From: Monodelphis domestica
Taxonomy: Eukaryota > Chordata > Mammalia > Didelphimorphia > Didelphidae
Length of the DNA stretch: 64,000 nt
NCBI RefSeq assembly: GCF_027887165.1
Contig: NC_077228.1
Location: 425,915,535-425,979,534, forward strand
Direction of reading: 5' to 3'
In this document: in pieces, positions 11,846-22,289 of the stretch
Layout of the letters: the number at the start of each line of letters is the position of its first letter
How positions within the stretch are numbered: position 1 is the first letter of the stretch
The notes under the pieces: generated by a model
Database searches by the model: none
The model's input: the letters and a program-made list of their open reading frames with translations, nothing else
Told to the model about the DNA's origin: nothing
Translations under genes and position numbers: made by a program

Positions 11846-12589
11846 GGCAGAGTCAAGATGGTGGCTTAGCAAGCAGAAAAAGTTCAGACCTCAGAAAACC
11901 CTTCCTTACTGATTACAAACTGAATGCTCCTAGGGCACCAAAATTCAAACTGAACAACAGGACATAGGCTGAAAACCCTCCTTCTGGACTCAAATCAAAG
12001 GGTATGCCCCCCAAAAGCCAGAATCCAAGAATACTCGGGTCTAAGGGGAAGGTAGAGGGAAGGTCCCAGGACCCCTCCCCCCCAACCCAGAGGGCTGAGC
12101 CCCCAGCTGCAGTGGGAACCTCTGAGTAGGCAAAGGTGCTGGTTTGGAGGGTCTACCTTGTGAGCAGTGGGGCGCCGGGCTCGGAGCGTCCAGTGTGGAC
12201 AGTGGGGAGGAAGCCAGGGAGAGACCGGGGCTGTGGCTGGGTCCCTCCATCTGGCTCCTGTCTCGCCAGTTGCCTCGGGGCACATCCAGACCAATCCAGT
12301 TGAGCATAATCCCACCAGGACTCTGCAGAGCTCAGGGAGGTGGGCAAAGGCACTGGGGAACCATGCGGACAGCAGAGAAGCAGGTGAAGAAAATTGGAGA
12401 GAGCCTGGGCGGCCCAGGCTTCCAGGAGTCTTCGGCCTTGGAGCACATATAGCCCAACCCAGTTGAACTTGATCCAATCAAGAGCCTCCAGAGGACAGAG
12501 AAGCTAGCATTCCTCCCCCTAGAGACTGTACCAAGAGATCTGACAGAGCTCCAAGAAGGGAGACTGACAGCCCCAAAACAAAAAAAAAA
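11846..12589 (+). promoter_or_regulatory. L1 5' UTR with presumed internal promoter
   Basis: GC-rich and CpG-bearing (for example GGGGCGCCGGGCTCGGAGCG at about 12,169) in a very AT-rich window, as expected of an L1 internal promoter. It contains two related segments about 160 bp apart: GCACATCCAGACCAATCCAG (12,280) and GCACATATAGCCCAACCCAG (12,442), each followed by TTGA and a CAGAG motif. Promoter activity is inferred from position and composition only. Antisense open frames of 160 codons (12,477-11,995) and 166 codons (12,832-12,332) cross it. Confidence 0.6.
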
Positions 12590-13726
12590 ATGAGAGGAGC
12601 AAGAGCACAGACAAATACAGGGAGCAAAGAAGGGGGTAAACTCAAGCAAACAACAGAAAAAGAAGAAAGAAATTACAATAGACAGCTTCTGCACAGGTAA
12701 TGAGCATAGAGCGAACAAAACAGAGGGGGAGGGATCAGCAAAGGAAAAATCAGAAATCCCAGTGAATTGGATACAGGCTTTGGAAGAACTCAAAATGCAA
12801 TTCAAAACACAATTAAGAGAGGCTGAAGACAATTGGGAAAATAACTTAAAAACTAAGATAAGTCATCTAGAAACAGAGGCACATGAAAAAAGAAAATAGT
12901 GTCTTGAAAGCCAAAATCAACCAGCTGGAAAATGAGGCAAAGGAGATGAAAGATGAGGCAAAGCAGATGAAAGATGAGGTGAAGAAGATGAAAGACAACC
13001 TCCAAAGAAAATCAGACCAAAAGGAAAAGGACGACCAAAAAAACTAAGGATGAAATCCAGTCTTTAAGAACCAGAATACAACAACTAGAATCAAGTGACA
13101 TCACAAGGCAGCAGGACACTATAAAACAAAACCAAAAGAATGAAAAAATTGAGGAAAATATGAAGCATCTCATTCACAAAACAGAGGATTTAGAAAACCG
13201 TTCAAGGAAAGACAATTTAAGAATCATTGGCCTACCAGAAGACCATGACAAAAGAAAAAGCCTGGACATTATATTATAGGAAATTATTAAAGAAAACTGC
13301 CCTGATATCCTAGAACAAAAGGGAAAAGTAGAGATTGATAGCATCCACAGATCACCTCCTGTACTTAATCCCCAACTGACAACACCCAGGAATGTTATAG
13401 CCAAATTCAAGAACTATCAGACCAAAGAAAAGGAATTACAAACTGCCAAGAAGAAGTCATTCAGATACCAAGGAACCACTCAGGATCTGGCAGCATCCAC
13501 ACTGAAAAAAAGAAAGGCATGGAATATGATATTTCAGAAAGCAAGGGAACTAGGTCTACAACCAAGAATCAATTACCCAGAAAAACTGACTATATTCTTA
13601 CAGGGGAAAGTATGGTCATTCAACAAAATAGAAGAATTTCAAGAATTCATTAAGATAAGACCAGACCTGAACAGAAAATTTGATGTCCAAGCACAGAACT
13701 CAAGAGAATCATCAAAAGGTAATTAA
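12590..13726 (+). pseudogene. L1 ORF1 (RNA-binding nucleic-acid chaperone), broken
   Basis: The ATG at 12,590 opens MRGARAQTNTGSKEGGK, matching the ORF1 start of the minus-strand L1 (MRRARAQTIAESKEGGK). An in-frame TAA at 12,698 ends it after 36 codons, and the rest is readable in shifted frames. Order: basic N-terminus, a lysine/glutamate-rich coiled coil (about 12,830-13,060, with repeated KDE-type heptads), the RRM core around 13,195-13,440 (RKDNLRIIGLPED), and a C-terminal domain (LQPRINYPEKLTIFLQGK, 13,556-13,610) ending SSKGN with stop at 13,724. This is the usual L1 ORF1 trimer layout. At least one stop and several frame changes make it a pseudogene. Confidence 0.8.
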
Positions 13727-13934
13727 AAAAAGAGGGGAAAAAAGAAAAACAAAACAAAACAAAAAATTCTTTTATAAGAGACTCAATAAGTTAAAGTGAT
13801 ATGTATCCCTATAAGAAAAGAGGTCATTGGTAACTCCCAAAAACTGTTGTTATTACCTGGGCAGCAAAAAGAAGTACACTTAGAGGGAACAGTAACAAAC
13901 TGTATAGGATGAAAGGATAAGACATAAATAGGTA

Positions 13935-14005
13935 TATAGATTTATGCATGCAAAAATACATACACATGAGTATGCATATATATATGCATATATATATATA
14001 TATAA
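13935..14005. repeat. AT-rich microsatellite in the L1 ORF1-ORF2 spacer
   Basis: A run of TATATA with ATGCATA punctuation. The minus-strand L1 has a comparable TA/TG run at the same place in its spacer (29,417-29,500), so the microsatellite seed belongs to the L1 family. Confidence 0.7.
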
Positions 14006-14470
14006 CTAGAGCTTAAAAATAGGTTAATATTAAAAGAAATGGGAAAAGAAACAAATGGGGGTAAATTTAAATGTCATAAAGTAGCTCATGGTGGGAAGGG
14101 GGAGAACATCAATACACTGGAAGGGTGAAGAGGTCGGAGACAGGAAAAACTCAACTTTTACATGCTTTGAAATTGACTCAAAGAGGGAAAAACCATCCAA
14201 TCCATTGGGGGCAGAGAATTGATTTGTGCCCTATAAGGGAGTAGAAGGGTAAGAAACAGTCTGGTGGGGAGGGAAACAGTACAAGAGAGGGAGGGGGAGG
14301 TTAATTTTAGAAAGACTACAGGGAAAATAAGGGGAGGGAGAATAAGAAGAGAGGGGGATAGAAAGGGAAGTAAAATAAGGGTGGGAACAAGGGGACTTTT
14401 TAAAAGCATACATTGGTATAGAAGGAAATAGTGAAAGAAGAAAAGGCAGGAACAGGAGCAGAAATCAAAA

Positions 14471-17400
14471 TGCTGGGAAATACACAGCTAGTAATCATAA
14501 CTCTGAATGTGAATGGAATGAACTCACCCATAAAATGCAAGCGAATAGCAGAGTGGATTAGAATCCAAAACCCTACTATATGCTATCTACAAGAAACACA
14601 CATGAGTAAGGTAGATACACATAGGGCAAAAGTAAAAGGGTGGAGCCAAATCTATTGGGCATCAACTGACAAAAAGAAGGCAGCAGTCACAATCATGATA
14701 TCCAACAAAGCCAAAGTAAAAATAAATCTAGTTAAAAGAGATAGTGAAGGTAATTACATCCTGATAAAAGGCAGTATAGACAGTGAGGAAATATCTGTAC
14801 TCAACATGCACCAAATGGCATAGCATCCAAATTTCTAAAGGAGAAGCTAATGGAGTTCAAGGATGAAATAGATAGAAAAACTATACTAGTGGGAGACCTG
14901 AACCTTCCTATATCTGAACTAGATAAATCAAACCAAAAAATAAATATGAAAGAGGTAAGAGAAGTGAATGAAATCTTAGAAAAATTAGAATTGTAGACAT
15001 GTGGAGAAAAATAAATAGGGACAAAAAGGAATATACCTTCTTTTCTGCAGCACATGGTACATTCACAAAAATTGACCATGTATTAGGGCATAAAAACATT
15101 GTAAACAAGTGCAAAAGAGCAAAAATAATAAATGCAACTTTCTCAGATCACAATGCAATGAAAATAATAATTAGTAAGGAAACATGGAGAGGTAAATTGA
15201 AAATTAATTGGAAATTAAATAATACGATTCTCCAAAATCAATTAGTTAAAGAACAAATCATAGAAACAATTAATAACTTCATTGAAGAAAATTACAATGA
15301 TGAGACATTCTTTCAAAACCTATGGAATGCAGCCAAAGCAGTAGTCAGGGGGAAATTTATATCCTTGAGTTCATATATTAACAAATTAAGAAGGGCAGAG
15401 GTCAATGAATTGGGCATGCAAATTAAAAAATTAGAAAGTGAACAAATTAAAAATCCTCAGATGAAGACTAAATTAGAGATCCTAAAACTCAAAGGAGAAA
15501 TTAAGAAAATTTAAAGTCAAAGAACTATTAATTTAATAAATAAGACTAGAAACTGGTATTTTGAAATAACAAATAAAATAGACAAATTACTAGTCAGTCT
15601 AATTAAAAAAGGAAAGAAATAAACCAAATTGACAGTATCCAAGATGAAAAAGGAGACCTCACCTCTGATGAAGAGGAAATTAAGGCAATAATTAAAAATT
15701 ATTATGCCCAATTATATGGCAATAAATATGGCAATCTGGGTGATATGGATGAATATTTACAAAAATGTAAATTGCCTAGACTTACAGAGGAAGAGATAGA
15801 TTACCTAAACAACCCCATATCAAAAAAAAGAAATTGAACAAGCCATCAAAGAACTCCCTAAAAAAAAATCCCCAGGACCAGATGGATTCACAAATGAATT
15901 CTATCAAACATTCAAAGAACAATTAATCCCAATATTAAACAAACTATTTGACAGAATAAGCAAAGAAGGAGTTCTACCAAATTCATTTTATGACACAATC
16001 ATGGTACTGATCCCAAAGCCAGGCAGATCAAAAACAGAGAAAGAAAACTATAGACCAATCTCCCTAATGAATATAGATGCAAAAATCTTAAATAGGGTAA
16101 TAGCAAAAAGACTCCAGCAAGTCATTACAAGGGTCCTCCACTATGACCAGGCAGGATTCATACCAAGAATGCAAGGATGGTTCAATATTAGGAAAACCAT
16201 CCACATTATTGACCATATTAATAAGCAAACTGACAAAAATCACATGATTATCTTAATAGATGCAGAAAAAGCCTTTGATAAAATACAACACTCATTCCTA
16301 TTGAAAACACTAGAAAATATAGGAATAGAATGGGCTTTCCTAAAAATAATAAACAGTATATATCTAAAACCATCAGCAAACATCATCTGCAATGGGGATA
16401 AACTAGAAGCCTTCCAAATAAGATCAGGAGTGAAACAAGGATGTCCATTATCACCTCTATTATTTAACATTGTACTAGAAACACTAGCAGTAGCAATTAG
16501 AGAAGAAAAAGAAATTGAAGGTATTAAAATTGGCAATGAAGAGACCAAGCTATCACTCTTTACAGATGATATGATGGTTTACTTAAGGTATCCTAGAGAA
16601 TCAACCAAAAAGTTACTTGAAATAATCAACAACTTTAGCAAAGTTGCAGGATACATAATAAACCCATATAAGTCATCAGCATTTCTATATATCTCTAACC
16701 CATTTCAGCAGGAAGAATTAGAAAGAGAAATACCATTTAAAATCACCCTAGACAATATAAAATACTTAGGAATCTATCTGCCAAGACAAACACAGGAACT
16801 ATATGAACAAAACTACAAAACACTTTCCACCCAGTTAAAACTAGATCTAAACAATTGGAAAAATGTTGATTGCTCATGGGTGGGATGAGCTAACATAATA
16901 AAAATGACAATCCTAACCAAATTAATTTACTTATTTAGTGCCATACCCATTGAACTACCAAAAGACTTCTTTACTGAATTAGAAAAAACCATAACTAAGT
17001 TCATTTGGAAGAACAAAAGATCAAGGATATCCAGAGAAATCATGAAAAAAAAAAATGCAAAGGAAGGAGGACTTGCAGTCCCAGATCTCAAACTATGCTA
17101 TGAAGCAGTGGTTATCAAAACAATTTGGTACTGGGTAAGAGACAGAAAGGAGGATCAATGGAATAGACTTGACGTAAATGATCTCAGCAAGACAGTTTAT
17201 GACAAACACAAAGACCCATCCATTATTTGATAAAAACTGCTGGGAAAATTGGAAGGTAGTGTGGGAGGGATTAGGTTTGGATCAACACCACACACCCTAC
17301 ACCAAGATAAATTAGAATGGGTGAATGACTTGAACATAAAGAAGGAAACTATAAGTAAATTAGGTGAACACAGAATAGTATATATGTCAGAACTTTGGGA

Positions 17401-17727
17401 AGGGAAAGATTTTAAAACCAAGCAAGACTTAGAACGAGTCACCAAATGTAAAATAAATAATTTTGACTACATCAAATTATAAAGTTTTTGTACAAACAAA
17501 ACCAATGTAACCAAAATTAGAAAGGAAGCAACAAATTGGGAAGCAATCTTCATAAAAACCTCTGACAAAGGTTTAATTACTCAAATTTACAAAGAGCTAA
17601 ATCAATTGTACAAAAAAATCAAGCCATTCTCCAATTGATAAATGGGCAAGGGACATGAATAAGGCAATTTTCTGTTAAAGAAATCAAAACTATTAATAAG
17701 CACAGGAAAAAGTGTTCTACATCTCTT
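14471..17727 (+). pseudogene. L1 ORF2 (endonuclease-reverse transcriptase), broken and truncated
   Basis: The start chosen is ATG 14,471 (MLGNTQLVIITLNVNG), equivalent to MLGKTHLVIISFNVNG of the other copy. The apurinic-type endonuclease domain follows, with the catalytic Glu region QETHM. The reverse transcriptase domain is open from 16,001 to 16,888: RPISLMN, then [25 protein letters not shown], and the catalytic motif written FTDD (16,559-16,570) where many mammalian L1s have FADD. Thumb-region peptides follow (16,904-17,482). Stops or frame changes occur near 14,821, 15,512, 15,830, 16,886 and 17,228. The cysteine-rich C-terminus is absent because the element is cut at 17,727. The protein would nick target DNA and copy L1 RNA in place; this copy cannot. 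Confidence 0.85.
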
Positions 17728-18290
17728 AGGTTGAGCATTCTGCAGATGTGGCCTGGTTGTCTTGCTGTGGGGAGGTTTGTATCTGTTTAGTTCAACTGGT
17801 TGGAGTTTGGTTCTGCCCAATCCTTCAAAGACTGGAGTTCTCCCACTGCTACTTGATCTGTATTGCTTTGGTTTTCGCTTTTACTCTGCTAAGTCTGAAC
17901 TTAGCAGACTATTCTCTTTCTCCTGCTGCTTGGACTATATTGTGCCAGAGTTCTGCTGAGACTTATTCAGTGCTGCCTCATATTCTAGTGAAATGAGTCC
18001 TCCTTGCTGTCTTTAAATTTTGTTTTGGGTTGGAGTACTGCTTCACTCTTTCTATTGTTGGTTCTGCTATTCCAGCATTTGTTTTGATGTATTTTTGTTC
18101 TTCTCTGGTCATTTGGAAGGTGGTTGACAGGATTCCAGTGTTTCTTACTTTGTTTTGGCTTTATCTGCCTCTTCTGTTGATGGGGCTGCCATTGATGGAG
18201 CTGCTGTTGCCTCAGTCACAGCCATAGCCACTGCTGCTGGTATGACTGGTGCTGCTGCAGCCTCCACCACCATTGGAGGAGGAAAAATCT
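17728..18290 (-). mobile_element. Probable 5' UTR piece of another L1, minus strand
   Basis: Read on the minus strand it holds CCAAACTCCAACCAGTTGAA and a purine-rich, CAG-rich composition like the L1 5' UTR motif CCAATCCAGTTGAGC at 12,292 and CCCAACCCAGTTGAACTTG at 12,454. It abuts the broken end of the plus-strand L1. Short open frames on the plus strand (17,748-18,227) are antisense to it. Identity is inferred from the shared motif only. Confidence 0.45.
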
Positions 18291-18700
18291 ACCTCTGCTT
18301 TCATTCTTAAATATAACATTTTAGAAGCTGAATGCAAAAAAAATTGGATTATAATATGAAATATTAGAGCAAAGACAAAATTCATCACAGATATTTTCTG
18401 AGTACAAACCTCAGGAAAACATAAAAGAATAGCCTAAAAATAGTGGAAACAGAAGGTAAAGTACAGATTGAAAGAGTCCATAAGATATTGGCAGAGGAGC
18501 TTGAAATGTAAAACTTGAAAGCTTGAAGTGTGAAATTGATAAAGTGATAAACAAAGAAATTCTTTTGTGTTTCAAAATAACAAAATAATACCCTGTAAAA
18601 CTAACTTAATCATCAATTATAAAAATTAAAAGGATTAATTTTCTACCAAGGAAAGAATTTGAAAAATTCATACTGAAATAATGAGATATGAACAGAATTA
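18291..18700 (+). mobile_element. Old L1 ORF1-like relic
   Basis: AAGGTAAAGTACAGATTGAA (18,453) resembles the ORF1 stretch GGGAAAAGTAGAGATTGATA of the plus-strand L1 (13,321); TACCCTGTAAAACTAACTTA (18,590) resembles the TACCCAGAAAAACTGACTAT stretch near its end (13,574). Order and orientation agree. Heavily decayed. Confidence 0.45.
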
Positions 18701-18704
18701 TGAG

Positions 18705-19090
18705 ATGATAGACCTATTACTAGAAGGAATCATCATCCATCTAGGCCAGTCTTCTTACTTTATAGTTGAGGAAGCTGAGGACTTAGAGAGGTTAAGGGTC
18801 TTGTTTAAGATCACAAAAGTATTATGTGACAGAGGCATAATTGGAACCCAAATACTTTGACTCCTGAGCCAGCTTTTAAAAATATTTTATTGAATATCAA
18901 TTTCTACCACTAGACTGGTAGATCTAGGTAATAGTTTAGTTTCTATAAATTCTACAAATTTTATGACCTTTAGCAATTCACTTGACTTTCAGTCTACTAT
19001 TTTCTTAACTGTAAAAGTGGGCTTGCAAAATGCTTTAAATAGAATAATTCCAAGAGAGTGGTTAGGACAGAAGCCAAATTGTAAGTAATA
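18705..19090 (+). repeat. MIR-like relics
   Basis: First piece 18,728-18,860 has CATCCATCTAGGCCAGTCTT, TATAGTTGAGGAAGCTGAGG and TTAAGATCACAAAAG. Second piece 18,950-19,070 has GACCTTTAGCAATTCACTTG and CTTAACTGTAAAAGTGGG. Both follow MIR-type order. Nothing recognised from 19,091 to 19,440. Confidence 0.5.
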
Positions 19091-19444
19091 AAGAGTGAAT
19101 ATGGTGGGTAACTACAGGAACTAATTATAAATTAGTTATTTTGAGAAAGAATATTGGGATCCAATAGAAAGAGAAAGATAATAGATTTTAAAAAGAGGAT
19201 AGTTGATGTTGCAAAGTCCTGGAAGATTTCAAAGTTAGATATGGGAGTATGCTGAAATCAGCTCAAACTAGCTTATGAGAGCCAAATGTTAAATTCTGAG
19301 TGTGAGCATTTACTCCTCAGAAATTGGTAAACATTACAAATCAAGATCAATTTATTGTTTTGTTGATTGCTTAGCCTTAAGCAAAGAGTGAAGAAAATAT
19401 TAATAATACATATTAAACTTTGTGTGTCAGATATATATTCATTT

Positions 19445-20403
19445 TTTGTGAACTATAATTCCTCTTTTATTTTAAAATTGATTTGTTTTGTTTGTTTCTT
19501 ATGTTAAAGTTCCTCTCCACACATGAATGAAGGCATCATTTGACAAAGAGGTATGTGTATATATTAAACTATGTCTTACTTGTTTCTATTAATAAGTTCT
19601 TTCTTTGGAGCTGGATATATAAAGGTTATTCTTCAAGCAATATTTATGTAGATATATATAATATTATCTTCATTCTGCTCACTCCACTGTTCATAATTTC
19701 ATGTAGATCTTTCCATATTTTTTAATTCAACTACTTTTCATTTCTGTATTGTGATGGAGTAGTATTCCATCACAATTATATGCCACAACTGTATTTAAGT
19801 ATTCCAAAAATGATGAGCATCCCCTCAATTTCCATATCTTTGCCATCACAAAAAGAGCTACTAAAATTATTCTAGAATGCATATATTTCTTTCCCTTTTT
19901 TTTAAACACCTTAGGAAACAAAACAAATAGTGGTATTGTAGGACTAAAAGATATACAGAATTTTTAACTCTTTGGACATAATACCAGATTATTCTCCAAA
20001 ATTGTTGGATCAGTTCACAGTTCTACCAACAGTATGTTAGTGTTCCCATTTTCTCACATTCCCTCTAAAATTTGTCATCTTGCACTTTTATCATTTCTAT
20101 CAATTTGATAGGTATGAGAGGATTCCTTAAGGTTATTTGATTTGCATTTCTTTAATCAATAATGATGTACAGCATGTTTCGAATGGTTTTATATAACTTT
20201 GATTTCTTCATCCAAAAACCATGTTCATAACTTTTGATCATTTATTAATTATATATAAAATATATAATAAAATATTCTTATAAAGTTTATGTTTTCCATA
20301 TATTTTAGATATGAGAACTCTATCTACCATAAGTTTTTCCTAACACGACTTTCCCTCTAATCTTTGGCTACATCAATTTTATTTGTGTAAGCCTTTTTAA
20401 ATT
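19445..20403 (-). mobile_element. Old L1 3' portion, minus strand
   Basis: Reverse complement of the ORF2 C-terminal region and 3' end: GTAGTATTCCATCACAATTA (19,759), GATGAGCATCCCCTCAATTT (19,811), CAGATTATTCTCCAAAATTG with GTTGGATCAGTTCACAGTTC (19,984-20,020), and ATTTCTTTAATCAATAATGA (20,146). The same sequence appears, better preserved, at 25.3-25.7 kb. It meets a plus-strand L1 relic head-on at about 20,404. Because both pieces cover the same part of ORF2 this is two insertions, not one inverted copy. Confidence 0.65.
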
Positions 20404-20404
20404 T

Positions 20405-20579
20405 AATAATATGAAAGTAGATCAATGGAACAGATTAGCCATACAGTACACAGTAATAAAGGATTTTAGAGACCTTCTGTTTAACAAAATTAAAGATCTA
20501 AACTTTTGAGATAAGATTTCACCATTTGGTGAAAATTGTTGTGAAAACTGGAAAGCAGTCTGGCAGAAATTAGAATTAA
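20405..20579 (+). mobile_element. Older L1 relic, left half of the chimera's target
   Basis: GTAGATCAATGGAACAGATT and GTGAAAACTGGAAAGCAGTC match L1 ORF2 sequence near 17,150-17,260. It ends at AGAAATTAGAATTAA, and its continuation is found at 21,967 beyond the U6-L1 insert. Confidence 0.7.
20565..20579 (+). repeat. Left target-site duplication of the U6-L1 insert
   Basis: AGAAATTAGAATTA here and AGAAACTAGAATCA at 21,967-21,980 agree at 12 of 14 positions and flank the chimera exactly, at the U6 first base on one side and the end of the A-rich tail on the other. Confidence 0.75.
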
Positions 20580-20688
20580 GTGCTCTCTTCAGTAGCACAC
20601 AAACCAAAATTGGAACAATACAGAGAATATTAGCATGGCCCCTGTGCAAGGATAACACACAAATTTGTGAGGCATTCCATATCTTTTT
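20580..20688 (+). pseudogene. RNU6: U6 spliceosomal snRNA retrocopy
   Basis: Full-length match to U6: GTGCTC start, AAAATTGGAACAATACAGAG, TTAGCATGGCCCCTGTGCAA, GGATAACACAC and CATTCCATATCTTTTT end. By eye there are about 14-16 differences over 107 bases from the mammalian U6 RNA, many at former CpG sites. The upstream flank is L1 sequence, with none of the upstream promoter elements (TATA at about -25, PSE) that a true U6 gene uses. It is therefore a retrocopy, not an expressed gene. The conserved ACAGAGA box is kept as ACAGAGA. Confidence 0.9.
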
Positions 20689-21966
20689 ATGAATGGGTAA
20701 ATGACAAATATAAAGAAGGAAACTAAGTAAATTAGATGAATATAGAATAGTATACCTGTTATATCTTTGGGAAAGAAAAGAATTTATGACCAAGCTAGAA
20801 ATAGAGACTGTGACGAAATGTAAAATGAATAATTTTGATTATATTAAATTAAAAAAGTTTTGTACAAACAAAACCAAATGCATCCAAAATTAGAAGGGAA
20901 GCAAAAAACTGGGGAAAATATAGCAAAAACCTATGACAAAGGTCTAGTTTCTCAAATATATAAGTAACTAAATCAGGTGTACAAATCAATCCATTCCCCA
21001 ATTGATAAATGGGCAAGGGACATTAATTGGCAGTTTTCAGATAAAGAAATCAAAGTCATCAATAAGTTCATGAAAAAGTGTTCTAAATCTCTTTTAATCA
21101 GAGAAATGCAAATCAAAACAACTATGAGGTACCACCTCACACCTAGAAGACTCGCTAATATGACAGCAAAGGTAAGTAAAAATGTTGGAGATGATGTGGC
21201 AAAATTAATGCACTGCTGATGGACTTGTGATTTGATCCAACCATTCTGGAAGGCAATTTGGAAGTATGCCCAAAGGGTTTTAAAAGAATACTTTCCCTTT
21301 GATCCAGTCATATAACTGCTGGATTTGTACCCCAAAGAGATAATAAGGAAAAGAACTTGTACAAAAATATTCATAGTTGTGCTCTTTGTAGTGGCACAAA
21401 ATTGGAAAATGAGGGGATGTCCGTCAATTGGAGAATGACTGAAGAAATTGTGGTATTTGATGATAATGGACTACTATTGTACTGAAAGGAATAATGAACT
21501 GGAGGAATTCCATGTGAACTGGAATGACCTGCAGGAATTGATGCAAAGCAAGAGGAGTAGAAGCAGGAAAACATTGTATAGAGAGACAGATACACTGTGG
21601 CACAATCAAATGTAATGGACTTCTCTATTAGCAGCAGTGCAGTGATTCAGGACAATTCTGAGGGGCTTAAGGGAAAGAACATTACCCAATCCAGAGATAG
21701 GTCTGTGGGAGTAGAAACACAGAAGAAAAAAATATTTCCTTGATCACATGGTTCGATGGGGATTGGATTGTGGATATAGATTCTAAATGATCACTGTAAT
21801 ACAAATATGAATAACATGGAAATAGGTCTTGATCAATGATACATGTAAAACCTAGTTGAATTCCTCATTGGCCATGGGAGGGGGTTGGAAGGAGGAGAGA
21901 GAAAGAATATGAATCATGTAACCATGGGAAAATATTCTAAAGTAAATAAATAAATAATTTTAAAAA
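20580..21966 (+). mobile_element. U6 snRNA-L1 chimeric retrocopy
   Basis: A full-length U6 copy (20,580-20,688) is joined at its T-run directly to 5'-truncated L1 sequence starting ATGAATGGGTAAATGAC. The L1 part runs in the same direction through the ORF2 C-terminal region (GGACTTGTGATTTGATCCAA, GGAGGAATTCCATGTGAACT) and 3' UTR to a decayed A-rich tail (AAATAAATAAATAATTTTAAAA). Imperfect 14-bp direct repeats flank the whole unit and the older L1 continues on both sides. This is the structure known for U6-L1 chimeras in other mammals, attributed to L1 reverse transcriptase working on joined or switched U6 and L1 templates. Stops in the L1 part show it is dead. Confidence 0.8.
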
Positions 21967-22185
21967 AGAAACTAGAATCAGACCAATATCTTACATTATT
22001 TACCAAGATAAGATCAAAATGGATGCATGACTTAGACATAAAGGGATATATCATAAGCAAATTAGAACAGGAAACATATAATCTACCAGATTTATGGATA
22101 GGAGAATAGTTTATGAATAAACAAGTGACATAAAGCATTTTGAGAAATAAAATAAATATACATAATTTAGAGAACTGGTTGGTAA
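21967..22185 (+). mobile_element. Older L1 relic, right half of the chimera's target
   Basis: After the second copy of the duplication the sequence reads GACCAATATCTTACATTATT, AAGATAAGATCAAAATGGAT and GTTTATGAATAAACAAGTGA, which is ORF2 sequence that should directly follow the part ending at 20,579. This continuity defines the insertion site. Confidence 0.7.
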
Positions 22186-22289
22186 ATATTTATTGGCACA
22201 TTGCTAATGTGTTATCAAGGGTAATTTTAGAATCTTACTACTTTGTAAGGAAGAAGGAAGGAATAAATGATGGATGAAGACAGAGAAAT

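Larger units (their letters stand above)
11846..17727 (+). mobile_element. L1 LINE, 5' complete, cut off near ORF2 end
   Basis: A young-looking autonomous retrotransposon. It starts GGGGCAGAGTCAAGATGG, has a GC-rich 5' UTR, ORF1 (RNA-binding chaperone) and ORF2 (endonuclease and reverse transcriptase). Both frames match those of the minus-strand copy at 23.4-31.4 kb. The element ends abruptly at about 17,727 within the ORF2 C-terminal region; the last coding part, 3' UTR and poly-A are absent and the next sequence belongs to another element. Several stops and frameshifts make it inactive. No target-site duplication can be sought because the 3' end is lost. Confidence 0.9.

Noticed and set aside
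14158-14413. Antisense Pro/Ser/Leu-rich frames in the L1 spacer
   Set aside because: They are complements of a purine-rich GGGA tract and carry no protein signature.
16240-16548. 102-codon antisense frame within L1 reverse transcriptase
   Set aside because: Antisense shadow of a long coding frame; the same shadow occurs at 26,871-27,197 in the other L1.
20580-20688. Functional U6 snRNA gene
   Set aside because: The upstream flank is L1 coding sequence with no proximal promoter elements, the copy has many differences, and it is part of a tailed, target-duplicated retrocopy.
19445-21966. Twin-priming (5' inverted) single L1 insertion
   Set aside because: The minus and plus pieces cover the same part of ORF2 and the 3' end, so they are separate insertions, and the plus piece holds the U6 chimera.
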